In this document: piece by piece, positions 36,258 through 47,154 of the stretch | How the letters are laid out: each line of letters starts with the position of its first letter | Numbering within the stretch: the stretch's first letter is position 1 | NCBI GenBank assembly: GCA_001898165.1 | Contig: MKTD01000026.1 | Coordinates: 94,933 to 158,932, forward strand | DNA length: 64,000 bases | Direction of reading: 5' to 3' | DNA from: Bacteroidia bacterium 43-41 | GTDB taxonomy: Bacteria; Bacteroidota; Bacteroidia; Bacteroidales; Dysgonomonadaceae | Notes under the pieces: generated by a model | Database searches by the model: none | Seen by the model: the letters and a program-made list of their open reading frames with translations, nothing else | Told to the model about the DNA's origin: nothing | Made by a program: the position numbers and the translations under genes

Positions 36258-39053
36258 ATGAGCAGCGAGAAGCAAATAGAACTAAAAGGTGTACGCGTCA
36301 ATAATCTCAAAAATATCGACGTAGTTATCCCCCGCAATACATTCACCGTTATCACAGGACTTTCCGGATCGGGGAAATCATCTCTTGCCTTCGATACGCT
36401 GTACGCCGAAGGGCAGCGCCGATATGTGGAAAGCCTTTCTGCATATGCCCGCCAGTTTCTCGGCCGGATGAACAAACCCGAATGCGATTTCATCAAAGGA
36501 ATTCCGCCTGCCATAGCTATTGAACAAAAAGTAAATACCCGGAATCCACGCTCAACGGTAGGCACATCCACCGAAATTTACGAATACCTGCGTTTGCTCT
36601 TCGCCCGGATCGGCAGGACTATTTCGCCCGTCTCCGGCGCCGAAGTAAAAAAGCACAACGTAAGTGATGTGACTGCCAAAATGCTTCAATACAGAGAAGG
36701 CACACGTATGGCGGTACTTTCGCCCATTCAGTTGCGAAACGGGAGAACGTTGCGCGAGCAATTGGATATTTTGATGAAAGAAGGATTTTCGCGCGTGGAC
36801 GTGGGCGACACATTTTACAGGATCGATGAACTGTTGGAACAAAAGAAAATGCCGGATGCCCGGGACGTCCTGCTGGTCATCGACAGGCTGTCGTGTTCGG
36901 GCGACAAGTCGGTTATCAACCGGCTGTCGGATTCGGTGGAAACAGCATTTATAGAAGGGAAAGGTGAATGTACTGTCCGGTTCTGGGCGCAAGAGGACGC
37001 TGAAACTTTTACTTTTTCGAACCGTTTTGAATCAGACGGGATCACGTTCGAAGAGCCGTCGGAATTGATGTTCAACTTCAACAGCCCGGTGGGCGCTTGT
37101 CCCCAATGCGAAGGCTTCGGGAAAGTAATCGGGATCGACGAGAACCTGGTTGTTCCCGATAAAAGCCTTTCGGTTCAGGAAGAGTGTGTGCAATGCTGGA
37201 AAGGCGAAAAGATGAGCGAATGGCGTAAGGAATTCGTTTTCAACGCCCATAAAGCCGACTTCCCCATTCACCGCGCATACTACGATTTAAGCAGTGAAGA
37301 AAAGGACATTCTGTGGAACGGGCGCCACGATCTCGGCCTCTATGGCATTAACGATTTTTTCCGGATGCTGGAAGAGAACCTGTATAAAATTCAGTATCGG
37401 GTGATGCTGGCGCGGTATCGCGGAAAAACCGTTTGTCCCACCTGCAAAGGCGCACGGTTAAAAAAAGAAGCCGGGTTCGTGAAGGTGGGCGGTAAAAACA
37501 TAAGCGAACTGGTCCTTTTGCCCATCACGGAGCTAAAGCTTTTTTTCGATACGCTCAAACTCAGCGAAACCGATGCAGCCATCGCCGAACGGTTGCTGAC
37601 GGAGATCAATAACCGCATCCTGTTCCTGATAGAGGTGGGGCTTGGTTATCTGACGCTGAACCGGTTATCGAACACCCTTTCGGGTGGGGAAAGCCAGCGG
37701 ATAAACTTAGCATCGTCACTGGGGAGTAGCCTGGTAGGCTCGCTCTATATCCTGGACGAGCCGAGCATCGGGTTGCATTCGCGGGACACCCACCTGCTTA
37801 TCAAGGTACTGCGCCAACTTCAGCAGTTGGGCAACACCGTTGTGGTAGTGGAGCACGACGAAGAGATTATCCGTGCGGCAGATTATATTATTGATATCGG
37901 TCCCGAAGCAGGGCGGCTTGGCGGGGAGATTATGTACCAGGGGAAAGTATCGGAGCTGGTGAAAAACACCGGCAGCCATACGGTAAAATACCTGACGGGA
38001 GAAGAGAAGATTGAAGTTCCAAAACATCGCCGCAAATGGAACAACTATATCGAAGTAAAAGGAGCACGGCAAAACAACTTGAAAAATATCGACGTGAAAT
38101 TCCCGCTAAATGTGATGACCGTGGTTACGGGTGTGAGCGGATCGGGAAAATCATCGCTTGTAAACGATGTGTTGAGCAATGCGTTGCACCATTATTACAA
38201 AGGAAGCGCATTGGAACAAAGCGAGTTCAATTCTATTTCCGGTGATTTGAAACTGGCCCGGTCGGTGGAATTTGTAGATCAAAACCCCATCGGCAGATCT
38301 ACCCGTTCCAACCCGGTCACCTACATAAAGGCCTACGACGAGATCCGCAAGCTTTTTGCGGCGCAGCCGCTTGCCAAACAGATGGGCTACACCCCGGCAC
38401 ATTTCTCGTTCAATGTGGAAGGCGGCAGGTGTGATGAATGCAAGGGTGAAGGCTCCATTACGGTAGAGATGCAATTTATGGCCGATATCCGGCTGGTGTG
38501 TGAGTCGTGCCACGGCAAGCGCTTTTCGCCGGAGGTCCTGGATGTTGAATACAAGGGATTTAATATCCACGATGTGCTGGAGATGACCATCAACCAGGCC
38601 ATCGAGTTCTTCGGCGCGCAGAAAGGCGCAACGGAAAAGAAGATTACCAAAAAAATGCAACCGCTGCAAGATGTAGGATTAGGGTATATCAAACTCGGAC
38701 AATCGTCTTCTACATTGTCGGGCGGCGAAAACCAACGGGTAAAATTAGCATTTTACTTGGGCGAAGAGAAATCGGAATCCACCATTTTTATTTTCGATGA
38801 GCCAACCACAGGATTGCATTTCCACGATATCAAAACACTGCTGAAAGCATTTAACGCGCTTATTGAACGGGGACACACGGTCATTATCATTGAGCACAAT
38901 ATGGAAGTGATCAAGTGTGCCGACCACATTATCGATATCGGTCCCGAAGGCGGGAAAGCGGGAGGTTATATCGTTTGTGAAGGTACTCCGGAAACCGTTT
39001 CAGCCTGCAAGGAGTCGCATACGGGCCGGTTCTTGAAGGAGAAGTTGGAATGA
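36258..39053 (+). CDS. uvrA: Excinuclease ABC subunit A
   Basis: A 931-residue nucleotide-excision-repair ATPase that finds DNA lesions with UvrB. It has two ABC modules: GLSGSGKSSLAFDTLYAEGQ (first Walker A) and GVSGSGKSSLVNDV (second), with signatures LSGGESQRI and LSGGENQRV. Zinc-binding cysteines are seen in CPQCEGFG...CVQC, CPTCKGARL and CDECKGEG...CESCHGKRF. The length is normal. The start is the ATG at 36258, downstream of a good -7 promoter; the frame extends seven codons upstream through the promoter. Confidence 0.96.
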   Translation: MSSEKQIELKGVRVNNLKNIDVVIPRNTFTVITGLSGSGKSSLAFDTLYAEGQRRYVESLSAYARQFLGRMNKPECDFIKGIPPAIAIEQKVNTRNPRSTVGTSTEIYEYLRLLFARIGRTISPVSGAEVKKHNVSDVTAKMLQYREGTRMAVLSPIQLRNGRTLREQLDILMKEGFSRVDVGDTFYRIDELLEQKKMPDARDVLLVIDRLSCSGDKSVINRLSDSVETAFIEGKGECTVRFWAQEDAETFTFSNRFESDGITFEEPSELMFNFNSPVGACPQCEGFGKVIGIDENLVVPDKSLSVQEECVQCWKGEKMSEWRKEFVFNAHKADFPIHRAYYDLSSEEKDILWNGRHDLGLYGINDFFRMLEENLYKIQYRVMLARYRGKTVCPTCKGARLKKEAGFVKVGGKNISELVLLPITELKLFFDTLKLSETDAAIAERLLTEINNRILFLIEVGLGYLTLNRLSNTLSGGESQRINLASSLGSSLVGSLYILDEPSIGLHSRDTHLLIKVLRQLQQLGNTVVVVEHDEEIIRAADYIIDIGPEAGRLGGEIMYQGKVSELVKNTGSHTVKYLTGEEKIEVPKHRRKWNNYIEVKGARQNNLKNIDVKFPLNVMTVVTGVSGSGKSSLVNDVLSNALHHYYKGSALEQSEFNSISGDLKLARSVEFVDQNPIGRSTRSNPVTYIKAYDEIRKLFAAQPLAKQMGYTPAHFSFNVEGGRCDECKGEGSITVEMQFMADIRLVCESCHGKRFSPEVLDVEYKGFNIHDVLEMTINQAIEFFGAQKGATEKKITKKMQPLQDVGLGYIKLGQSSSTLSGGENQRVKLAFYLGEEKSESTIFIFDEPTTGLHFHDIKTLLKAFNALIERGHTVIIIEHNMEVIKCADHIIDIGPEGGKAGGYIVCEGTPETVSACKESHTGRFLKEKLE

Positions 39054-39064
39054 GGCAACAAACT

Positions 39065-39454
39065 TCATACGACATTCCTCAACACCCCGTAAATAATTAT
39101 TCCCGAAACCACAATGATCGCCGCCCATTTACCGAAAAATAGTTTCTCCAATCTCGGGAAATGGTGTTTTCCGTTGAAAAATCCCAAGTAAATTCCAAGT
39201 AAGATATAAGGAATTAGAAACAGGATAAGCGCATTTTGTGAAAAAGCACCTTTAAGATCCAAGTGCAGCAGATCGTGAACAGCACGTTGAGAACCGCATC
39301 CGGGACATTCATATCCGGTAACCAACAGAAACGGGCATTTTGGGAACAAAGGCATATCCCCGGGGTCGAAGGTATAGAACATAAAAACAACTGCCACAAG
39401 CATGAGGCTTATGGCAGCGCCAATCAAAAGTTTAAATCTCGTATCCCGATCCAT
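39065..39454 (-). CDS. DUF2752 membrane protein
   Basis: A 129-residue protein with three predicted transmembrane helices. The signature is FLVTGYECPGCGSQRAVHDL, the Cys-Pro-Gly-Cys-Gly motif of DUF2752. The role of the family is unknown. It overlaps the GYF-domain gene upstream by 23 bp, so the two are translationally coupled; they are often neighbours in Bacteroidetes. Its stop faces the uvrA stop. Confidence 0.85.
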   Translation of the reverse strand: MDRDTRFKLLIGAAISLMLVAVVFMFYTFDPGDMPLFPKCPFLLVTGYECPGCGSQRAVHDLLHLDLKGAFSQNALILFLIPYILLGIYLGFFNGKHHFPRLEKLFFGKWAAIIVVSGIIIYGVLRNVV

Positions 39455-40013
39455 TGAGTATATCGCCTATGTTCGCCATCGACACGCCAAAAGCGATAAT
39501 AAGAACAACGACAACTATCCACAAAACAACCCAGGCAATACCTATCCACATGGCAATCTTCGTCCATTTTCCGGCTTGGCTGGAGGCTTCCAACGAACCG
39601 GCATAATCACCGCGAATGTAAAGAGATTCTACTTTCGAAGCATGCACAATCCCGATAATTCCGAGAAGGCTAAATATACTGCTGCACAGCAAAAAAGGGA
39701 GTACGGTGGCCAAAATAGACTCAATAAGCCACGATTTTGGCATAGGTTGTTGTTGAGGAGCCCCGTAACCGGCCGGCTGTGCGGAGGAAAACGCGGGTTG
39801 TGCAGCGGATTGCGCAGCGGGTTGCGGCGGATAATAGCCTGTGCTCTCTGCAAAAATTATATCTAATTCGGCAACGTCCGAAGCCCGCATCCATTCGTTC
39901 ATCCCTTGCGTCCACACCAACGTATCTTTTTTAATGTTCTCGCTTTTCAATTCTTCGGGTGAAAATGTCCCCTTTTGCTTTCCTTCGCTGTCAATGTAAA
40001 AATAACGATTCAT
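39432..40013 (-). CDS. GYF_2/CD225 membrane protein
   Basis: A 193-residue protein. An N-terminal GYF_2 domain (about 1-55: YFYIDSEGKQKGTFSPEEL, LVWTQGMNEWMRASDV), a Pro/Gln/Ala linker (about 60-95), then two membrane segments in a CD225/dispanin arrangement (about 98-180: LLCSSIFSLLGIIGIVHASKV). GYF_2 domains are thought to bind short proline-rich peptides, and CD225 proteins are short membrane proteins. It lies 12 bp after the lipoprotein gene. Confidence 0.82.
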   Translation of the reverse strand: MNRYFYIDSEGKQKGTFSPEELKSENIKKDTLVWTQGMNEWMRASDVAELDIIFAESTGYYPPQPAAQSAAQPAFSSAQPAGYGAPQQQPMPKSWLIESILATVLPFLLCSSIFSLLGIIGIVHASKVESLYIRGDYAGSLEASSQAGKWTKIAMWIGIAWVVLWIVVVVLIIAFGVSMANIGDILNGSGYEI

Positions 40014-40025
40014 AGTTGTAAAGTT

Positions 40026-40424
40026 TTATTTGTAATCTTTGGGTGTAATATGTATTGTTTTTAGAATAGTTCCGGCAGAATCGGTGTAAATGTAGTCAAT
40101 CTTAACATCGTTTGCCGTGAAAATTTTCAGATCAGGATTTAATCTGAAGGCCTCCCTGATATTGGCTCTCGTTTGTTCTTCCACGGCCTGCATCATAGAT
40201 TGAGGGTCCGGCGTATTCATAATTTGATACCGATACTGAAAAACATTCTCTTCAGTTACGCCCGCCCCCAAGAAAGTGGTATGGTCGTCGAGTTGTGCCG
40301 GTACGGATTTGTTCAGGTTATCGGCCATTTTTACCAATTCCCGGTGCAACCTGTCGCCGTTAGAACATTGTAGAAGTAGAAAGGAAATAGTAATTAGAGA
40401 GATAATGTGAAAAATGTTCCGCAT
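40026..40424 (-). CDS. Small lipoprotein of unknown function
   Basis: A 132-residue lipoprotein (MRNIFHIISLITISFLLLQC; Cys20). I start it at 40424 because the signal peptide begins there; an upstream in-frame ATG at 40538 would run back into the family-1 element. The mature part is helical with a charged middle and ends HITPKDYK. I do not recognise it. It heads a minus-strand run with the GYF_2/CD225 and DUF2752 genes. Confidence 0.7.
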   Translation of the reverse strand: MRNIFHIISLITISFLLLQCSNGDRLHRELVKMADNLNKSVPAQLDDHTTFLGAGVTEENVFQYRYQIMNTPDPQSMMQAVEEQTRANIREAFRLNPDLKIFTANDVKIDYIYTDSAGTILKTIHITPKDYK

Positions 40425-40507
40425 AACGTAAAATCTTGATACAAAATTAAAAAAGTTTATGTAGGGTAGAAAATATTTTGCGATTATTTTACCGCAGTTT
40501 ATGAATA

Positions 40508-40647
40508 AGAGACTGTTTAAATTTGTTTTGCTATTCAAAAAGAATTATTTTTTAGGAGAGTTCTTTCTTGTTTTGGCGATAACAGCGGGCTATTTGAGCC
40601 AAGACCTTTTTTATTTACTTTTTTCGTAAGAAATTTAAACAGTTTCT
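40508..40647. repeat. Family-1 inverted-repeat element, 140 bp
   Basis: Left end AGAGACTGTTTAAATTT (40508-40524) and right end AAATTTAAACAGTTTCT (40631-40647) are 17-bp inverted repeats with one mismatch. The inside is nearly identical to the copy at 52607-52788 (for example GGAGAGTTCTTTCTTGTTTT and CGGGCTATTTGAGCC), but 42 bp shorter. It codes for nothing. A MITE-like non-autonomous element is likely. No clear target-site duplication is visible. Confidence 0.8.
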
Positions 40648-40655
40648 AAACCCCT

Positions 40656-40735
40656 AAAAAAATTTTGGCAGGGTATCTCGCGACATCCTGCCAAACATGT
40701 TAACCTTAAATCTAATACTATTATGAAAAAACCAC
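40656..40735 (-). ncRNA. Candidate small RNA
   Basis: On the minus strand a complete promoter (TTTGG at 40771-40767, 19 bp, TATATTTG at 40747-40740) is followed within about 75 bp by a terminator hairpin with a U-run (40695-40664). No gene fits between; the only open frame on the other strand is 10 codons. Alternatively it is a short leader attenuated before the downstream lipoprotein gene. The exact ends are estimates. Confidence 0.5.
40664..40695 (-). terminator. Rho-independent terminator
   Basis: Minus strand: TTTGGCAGG (40695-40687) pairs with CCTGCCAAA (40672-40664) around a 14-nt loop, then AATTTTTTT. It ends the candidate small RNA and would also stop read-through from dgt. Confidence 0.75.
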
Positions 40736-40739
40736 GTTG

Positions 40740-40771
40740 CAAATATAAAAAATAAATTAAAACCCACCAAA
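40740..40771 (-). promoter_or_regulatory. Strong Bacteroidetes promoter (-33 TTTGG, -7 TATATTTG)
   Basis: TTTGG at 40771-40767 and TATATTTG at 40747-40740 are separated by 19 bp, the ideal spacing for the Bacteroidetes primary sigma factor. It points to the minus strand and lies 79 bp beyond the dgt stop codon, so it does not serve dgt. Confidence 0.65.
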
Positions 40772-40825
40772 TATTTTCAATAAAAAATTAAAAAATATTT
40801 TTCTCTTACAATTTGATACAAGAAA

Positions 40826-42154
40826 TCAGATCGTAGGCAATCCCATTCCTGTGATTTTCCGGTATAGATCGAGGGCATAAACATCGGTCATCCCGGACAC
40901 GTAATCGACTATTGACTGTACTTTAGCATATAAATCATCCGAATTGGGTTCGTATTGTTCGGGAACTCTTCCCAATAACAGCTTCGAATAGGTATGAGAA
41001 GGCGTCTGTACGGCTTCCGACAATTTTTCGAGCAAAAATCCGATGATCCTATATCCGGCCAGTTCAATATCGAGTACATCTTTTGATAAATAGATATTTT
41101 TTACTGCAAAATCGGAACAATTTGCATAGGCTCTTTGCGCTTTTTCGGAAATGTTCTTTATCAAAGAGCCCTTAAACTCTCCCGATAAAATTTCTTCTTC
41201 GTGTTTTAAAAATGCTTCTGAACATTCATTCACCAATAACCCTATGACGCTTGCGCGTAAATAGGCGATTTGTTCATTAACATCGCTTACAAAACTTAAA
41301 TTGTTGATCCTGCGTTGTCGTTTTTCTCCTTCAAAGAAATCGAGAAAAAGTTCTTTGGCTTTTTCTGTAGAGATCAGATGCAGCTTATGCGCATCTTCAA
41401 TATCCATTATTTGATAACAGATATCATCGGCGGCCTCCACCAGATAAACCAACGGATAACGCGCATATTGGGCCGGATCCTCCCCGATACGGGGGATGCC
41501 GAGTTCATCGGCAATGATTCGATAATCATTTTCTTCCGAAGCAAAAAAACCGAATTTGTTTTTCCCGCCGCTCAATTCCGACGAATAGGGATATTTCACA
41601 ATGGATGCCAACGTGGAATAGGTCAGGGCAAAGCCACCTTTACGACGGCCTTTGAACTGATGCACCAATAAGCGGACAGCATTGGCATTTCCTTCGAAAC
41701 AGGTAAAGTCGGTCCATCTTCCCCCTTCGGCTTCCACCTGCTGTTGCAACTCCCGTCCTTTTCCTTCGGAGAAAAAGGTGGAAATGGCTTTTTCGCCCGA
41801 ATGTCCAAACGGCGGATTTCCCAAATCGTGCGCCAGGCAGGCAGCGGAAACAATGGCTCCTGTCTCTTCGAAGTGGGCCGGCGAAGAGGGGTATTTCAAA
41901 CGGATTTCCCGACCTATGTTCTCTCCCAACGAGCGTCCGACGCTTGACACCTCCAGACTGTGTGTCAACCTGTTGTGAACAAAAACACTTCCTGGAAGCG
42001 GGAAGACCTGCGTTTTGTTCTGCAATCGCCGGAAAGGCGATGAAAAAATCAACCGGTCATAATCGCGCTGATATTCCGTCCTGTCGTGCTTGTTTTCGGT
42101 GTGATACTCTTCCATCCCGAAACGCATCGAAGACAATAATCGTTCCCAATTCAT
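40826..42154 (-). CDS. dgt: dGTP triphosphohydrolase-like HD protein
   Basis: A 442-residue HD-domain enzyme that hydrolyses dGTP (or other dNTPs) to the nucleoside and triphosphate. The opening RTEYQRDYDRLIFSSPFRRL, NRLTHSLEVSSVGR and the HD pair in CLAHDLGNPPFGHSGE are clear family marks; EAADDICYQIMDIEDA is also typical. The length is normal. It stands alone in its region, followed by the small-RNA promoter and preceded by a family-2 element. Confidence 0.92.
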   Translation of the reverse strand: MNWERLLSSMRFGMEEYHTENKHDRTEYQRDYDRLIFSSPFRRLQNKTQVFPLPGSVFVHNRLTHSLEVSSVGRSLGENIGREIRLKYPSSPAHFEETGAIVSAACLAHDLGNPPFGHSGEKAISTFFSEGKGRELQQQVEAEGGRWTDFTCFEGNANAVRLLVHQFKGRRKGGFALTYSTLASIVKYPYSSELSGGKNKFGFFASEENDYRIIADELGIPRIGEDPAQYARYPLVYLVEAADDICYQIMDIEDAHKLHLISTEKAKELFLDFFEGEKRQRRINNLSFVSDVNEQIAYLRASVIGLLVNECSEAFLKHEEEILSGEFKGSLIKNISEKAQRAYANCSDFAVKNIYLSKDVLDIELAGYRIIGFLLEKLSEAVQTPSHTYSKLLLGRVPEQYEPNSDDLYAKVQSIVDYVSGMTDVYALDLYRKITGMGLPTI

Positions 42155-42194
42155 CGTTCAACCATTTTATTCAACATTCGAATGATAAGATATA

Positions 42195-42355
42195 TTGCAA
42201 CTAAATCGTCGTCTGACGATATTTTGCGACCCATCTTAGCTCGCGTCAACGAAAAGAGTAAAACTCGCTTCGCTCAAACAACTACTCTTTTTTACGTTCA
42301 TCGCGAGCTATGGGTACCCCGCAAAACATCTATAAAGCTCTCGCTTTAGTTGCAA
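42195..42355. repeat. Family-2 inverted-repeat element, about 160 bp
   Basis: Left end TTGCAACTAAATCG and right end CGCTTTAGTTGCAA are inverted. The arms stay related for about 55 bp: left arm TATTTTGCGAC then CCATCTTAGCTCGCG, right arm (reverse complement) GTTTTGCGGGG then CCATAGCTCGCGATGAACG. The same two arms make up the copy at 48611-48714, in opposite orientation. It lies between dgt and purF and codes for nothing; a large hairpin is possible. Confidence 0.7.
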
Positions 42356-42562
42356 ACACTTCATCAAGTGTACTTGTGAGAGCCAGACAAGGCATACAAA
42401 GTTTCAATTCTTCCTTTACAAAGGTAAAACAAAATATCCTAACCCGTCAATCGTAATTCGTAATTTGTAACCCAAAACCCGCAACAAAAATTAACCTCAA
42501 ACATCATCATTTTCTCCCCAAATACCCTTAAATTTGTACCCTAATTTCAGAAAGGTTCATCA
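42356..42562. other. Rest of the dgt-purF intergenic region
   Basis: No gene visible. It contains the purF promoter near its right end and nothing else I can identify; the left part is ordinary AT-rich sequence after the family-2 element. Confidence 0.5.
42529..42536 (+). promoter_or_regulatory. Promoter -7 element of the purF operon
   Basis: TAAATTTG fits TAnnTTTG and is 26 bp before the purF ATG. No PurR-type operator was recognised. Confidence 0.5.
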
Positions 42563-44487
<1,925 letters not shown>

Positions 44488-44491
<4 letters not shown>

Positions 44492-45417
44492 TAGAACGTA
44501 TCATCATTCTCGAAAACGTAGATCCGGTTGTGTTCTTCGGAATAAACAACAGCAACGTCCAGTTACTGAAAACTTTATTTCCGAAACTTCGTATTGTAGC
44601 CCGCGGCAATGTAATAAAAGTAATCGGCGACGAAGGAGAACTGGCTGTTTTTGAAGAAAAGATCCACGAGTTGGAGAAATTCAGCATCGAAATGAACGTG
44701 CTGAAAGAAGAAGAGATTCTGGATATCGTGAAAGGAAAAGCGCCAAGCGTAGTGAGCCAGGATAACCTGATCATCCACGGGCTGAACGGGAAACCGATCT
44801 TAGCCCGTACGGCAAATCAGAAAAAATTGGTGGAAGCCTTCGGAGAGAACGATCTGGTCTTCGCCATCGGCCCTGCCGGATCAGGAAAGACCTACACTGC
44901 TATCGCACTGGCTGTCAGAGCATTGAAAACAAAGCAAGTGAGGAAAATAATCCTGAGCCGTCCGGCCGTTGAAGCCGGTGAAAAGCTCGGATTCCTGCCG
45001 GGCGATATGAAAGAAAAGATCGACCCCTATCTTCAACCCCTCTATGACGCGTTGGAAGACATGCTCCCGCCATTGAAACTGAAAGAATATATCGAAAACA
45101 AAGTTATTCAGATTGCACCGCTTGCCTTTATGCGTGGACGCACGCTGAATGACGCGGTCATTATTCTCGATGAAGCGCAAAACACCACCAAACCACAGAT
45201 AAAGATGTTCCTTACCCGGTTGGGGCTGAACGGGAAAATGATTGTTACGGGAGACATCACGCAAATCGATTTGCCGGCATCCCAGCAATCGGGACTCATT
45301 CATTCGATGAACCTTCTGAAAAGTATAAAAGGGATATCCACGGTGGAGTTCAACAAAAAAGATATCGTTCGCCACAAGCTGGTACAGCGGATTGTGGAGG
45401 CGTATGAAAAGGAGTGA
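44488..45417 (+). CDS. PhoH-family ATPase
   Basis: A 309-residue protein. The N-terminal third is a KH-like RNA-binding region, and the PhoH ATPase domain (about 110-305) shows Walker A GPAGSGKTYTA (about 128-138), LSRPAVEAGEKLGFLPGD and Walker B VIILDEAQNTT, with GDITQIDLP. PhoH proteins are RNA-associated ATPases, often paired with YbeY or endonucleases; that role is inferred. The start overlaps the purF stop (ATGA), and a 7-bp tandem repeat begins at its stop codon. Confidence 0.9.
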
Positions 45418-45448
45418 AAAGTGAAGAGTGAAGAGTGAAGAGTGAAGA
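45414..45448 (+). repeat. 7-bp tandem repeat before purC
   Basis: One degenerate unit GTGAAAA (45414-45420) and four perfect GTGAAGA units (45421-45448), starting at the phoH stop codon. The array ends 23 bp before the purC ATG. A GTG in the last unit opens an in-frame extension of purC but does not look like its real start. Confidence 0.85.
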
Positions 45449-45471
45449 GTATTTTTTTTAAATCAATTAAT

Positions 45472-46416
45472 ATGGATGTATTGACAAGGACAGATTACAA
45501 TTTTCCCGGACAAACTCACGTTTATCACGGGAAAGTACGCGATGTGTACAGCATAGGCAATGAGACGCTGGTAATGATTGCCACTGACCGGATCTCGGCA
45601 TTCGACGTCATATTGCCCGAAGGAATTCCATACAAAGGGCAGGTTCTCAACCAGATTGCATCTAAATTTCTCGATGCGACCGCCGATATCGTCCCCAACT
45701 GGAAAAAGGCGTCGCCCGACCCGATGGTTACCGTTGGCGTACGATGCGAACCGTTCAAGGTGGAAATGGTTATCCGCGGCTACCTCACCGGAAGCGCATG
45801 GCGCGAATACAAAAAAGGGTCCCGCACGCTGTGCGGATTGCCGCTGCCCGAAGGTATGCGCGAAAACCAAAAGTTCGAAACACCGCTTATCACGCCCACC
45901 ACGAAAGCCGACGAAGGCCACGACGAGAACATTTCACGCGAAGAGATCATCCAACAGGGCTTGGTTGGCAAAGAAGAGTACGAACAGTTGGAAAAATATA
46001 CTTACGCCCTCTTTCGGCGCGGGACAGAGATGGCTGCCGAGAAAGGACTGATTTTGGTAGATACCAAATACGAGTTCGGTAAAAAAGACGGCAAGATCTA
46101 CCTTATCGATGAGATCCATACGCCCGACTCATCCCGGTATTTCTACAACGAAGGCTACAAAGAACGTTTCGAAAAAGGCGAAGAACAAAGGCAGCTCTCG
46201 AAAGAATTCGTTAGAAAATGGCTGATGGATAATGGATTCCAAGGCCGTGCAGGAGAAGAAGTCCCCGAAATGACTCCGGCCTATTGCAACAGCGTATCGG
46301 ACAGGTACATTGAGTTGTACGAAAAAATAACGGGCGAAAAATTCGTCAAAGCCGATGCCAATGACCTGGAAGCACGTATTGAACGGAATATATTAGAATA
46401 TTTAAAAACATTATGA
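45472..46416 (+). CDS. purC: SAICAR synthetase
   Basis: A 314-residue ATP-dependent enzyme joining aspartate to CAIR in purine synthesis. Family marks: [54 protein letters not shown] and [20 protein letters not shown] with TPDSSRY. I chose the ATG at 45472, because conservation begins just after it; the GTG at 45442 lies inside the tandem repeat. The stop overlaps the menG start by 4 bp. Confidence 0.94.
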   Translation: MDVLTRTDYNFPGQTHVYHGKVRDVYSIGNETLVMIATDRISAFDVILPEGIPYKGQVLNQIASKFLDATADIVPNWKKASPDPMVTVGVRCEPFKVEMVIRGYLTGSAWREYKKGSRTLCGLPLPEGMRENQKFETPLITPTTKADEGHDENISREEIIQQGLVGKEEYEQLEKYTYALFRRGTEMAAEKGLILVDTKYEFGKKDGKIYLIDEIHTPDSSRYFYNEGYKERFEKGEEQRQLSKEFVRKWLMDNGFQGRAGEEVPEMTPAYCNSVSDRYIELYEKITGEKFVKADANDLEARIERNILEYLKTL

Positions 46417-47150
46417 CCTACAACGTAGAAAAAGTTCGTCCTTACGAAACAGACGCACCTAAAAAGGAGCAGGTGGAAGCGATGTTCAACGAAATTGCAC
46501 CTAACTACGACAGGCTCAACGGACTGCTTTCGTTGGGAATAGACGATTACTGGCGTAAAGAATCGATAAAGGCGTTAAAACCGTACTGTCCCGAATATAT
46601 TCTCGACATGGCTACCGGAACAGGCGACCTTGCTATTCTGGCGCAGAAAATCCTTCACCCCAAACGCATTATAGGCATCGACATTTCCGAAGGGATGATG
46701 GCGGTAGGCAGGGACAAAGTGAAACGAAAAGGGCTGGAGCGCATCATCACGTTTGAACGGCAGGACTCTTCAGCGCTTTCTTTCCCCGACGAAACATTTG
46801 ATGCCGTTACTGCCGCTTTCGGTATCCGGAATTTTGAAAATATTGATAAGAGTTTCGGCGAAGTGTTGCGCGTGCTCAAACCCGGCGGCATGTTCCTTTT
46901 CATCGAGTTAACCACTCCCGAAGCAACACCGATGAAAGAACTCTATTCGTTTTACACAAAATACGTGATGCCCGTTTTGTCGAACACCATGGCAACCGAA
47001 CAGCGCGCCTACGAATATTTACCCGAATCCATCGCCGCCTTTCCGCAGGGAAGGGAGATGATGTTGATCCTGAAAAAAAACGGGTTCCGGAATATTCGGC
47101 TGAGGCGATTTACGTTGGGAGTTACAACGTTATATATGGCTGAAAAATAA
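46413..47150 (+). CDS. menG: Demethylmenaquinone methyltransferase (MenG/UbiE)
   Basis: A 245-residue SAM-dependent methyltransferase that adds the final C-methyl group to demethylmenaquinone. [26 protein letters not shown] is split here as [19 protein letters not shown] plus DDYWRK; the SAM motif is [15 protein letters not shown], followed by DISEGMM and [12 protein letters not shown]. These are UbiE/MenG hallmarks. It completes the pathway begun in the men operon at 7.8-13.9 kb but sits in a purine operon; coupling is by ATGA overlap with purC. It is followed by aroE after 4 bp. Confidence 0.94.
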   Translation: MTYNVEKVRPYETDAPKKEQVEAMFNEIAPNYDRLNGLLSLGIDDYWRKESIKALKPYCPEYILDMATGTGDLAILAQKILHPKRIIGIDISEGMMAVGRDKVKRKGLERIITFERQDSSALSFPDETFDAVTAAFGIRNFENIDKSFGEVLRVLKPGGMFLFIELTTPEATPMKELYSFYTKYVMPVLSNTMATEQRAYEYLPESIAAFPQGREMMLILKKNGFRNIRLRRFTLGVTTLYMAEK

Positions 47151-47154
47151 AGGA

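Noticed and set aside
40723..40755. 10-codon plus-strand frame MKKPRCKYKK
   Set aside because: Too short, and it lies on the opposite strand of a strong promoter; probably chance.
40722..42562. CRISPR-like array from the scattered repeats
   Set aside because: The repeats are inverted pairs of two element families without regular spacers, and no cas genes are present.
45442..45471. GTG start for purC inside the tandem repeat
   Set aside because: Adds ten non-conserved residues derived from the repeat; the ATG at 45472 fits the family.
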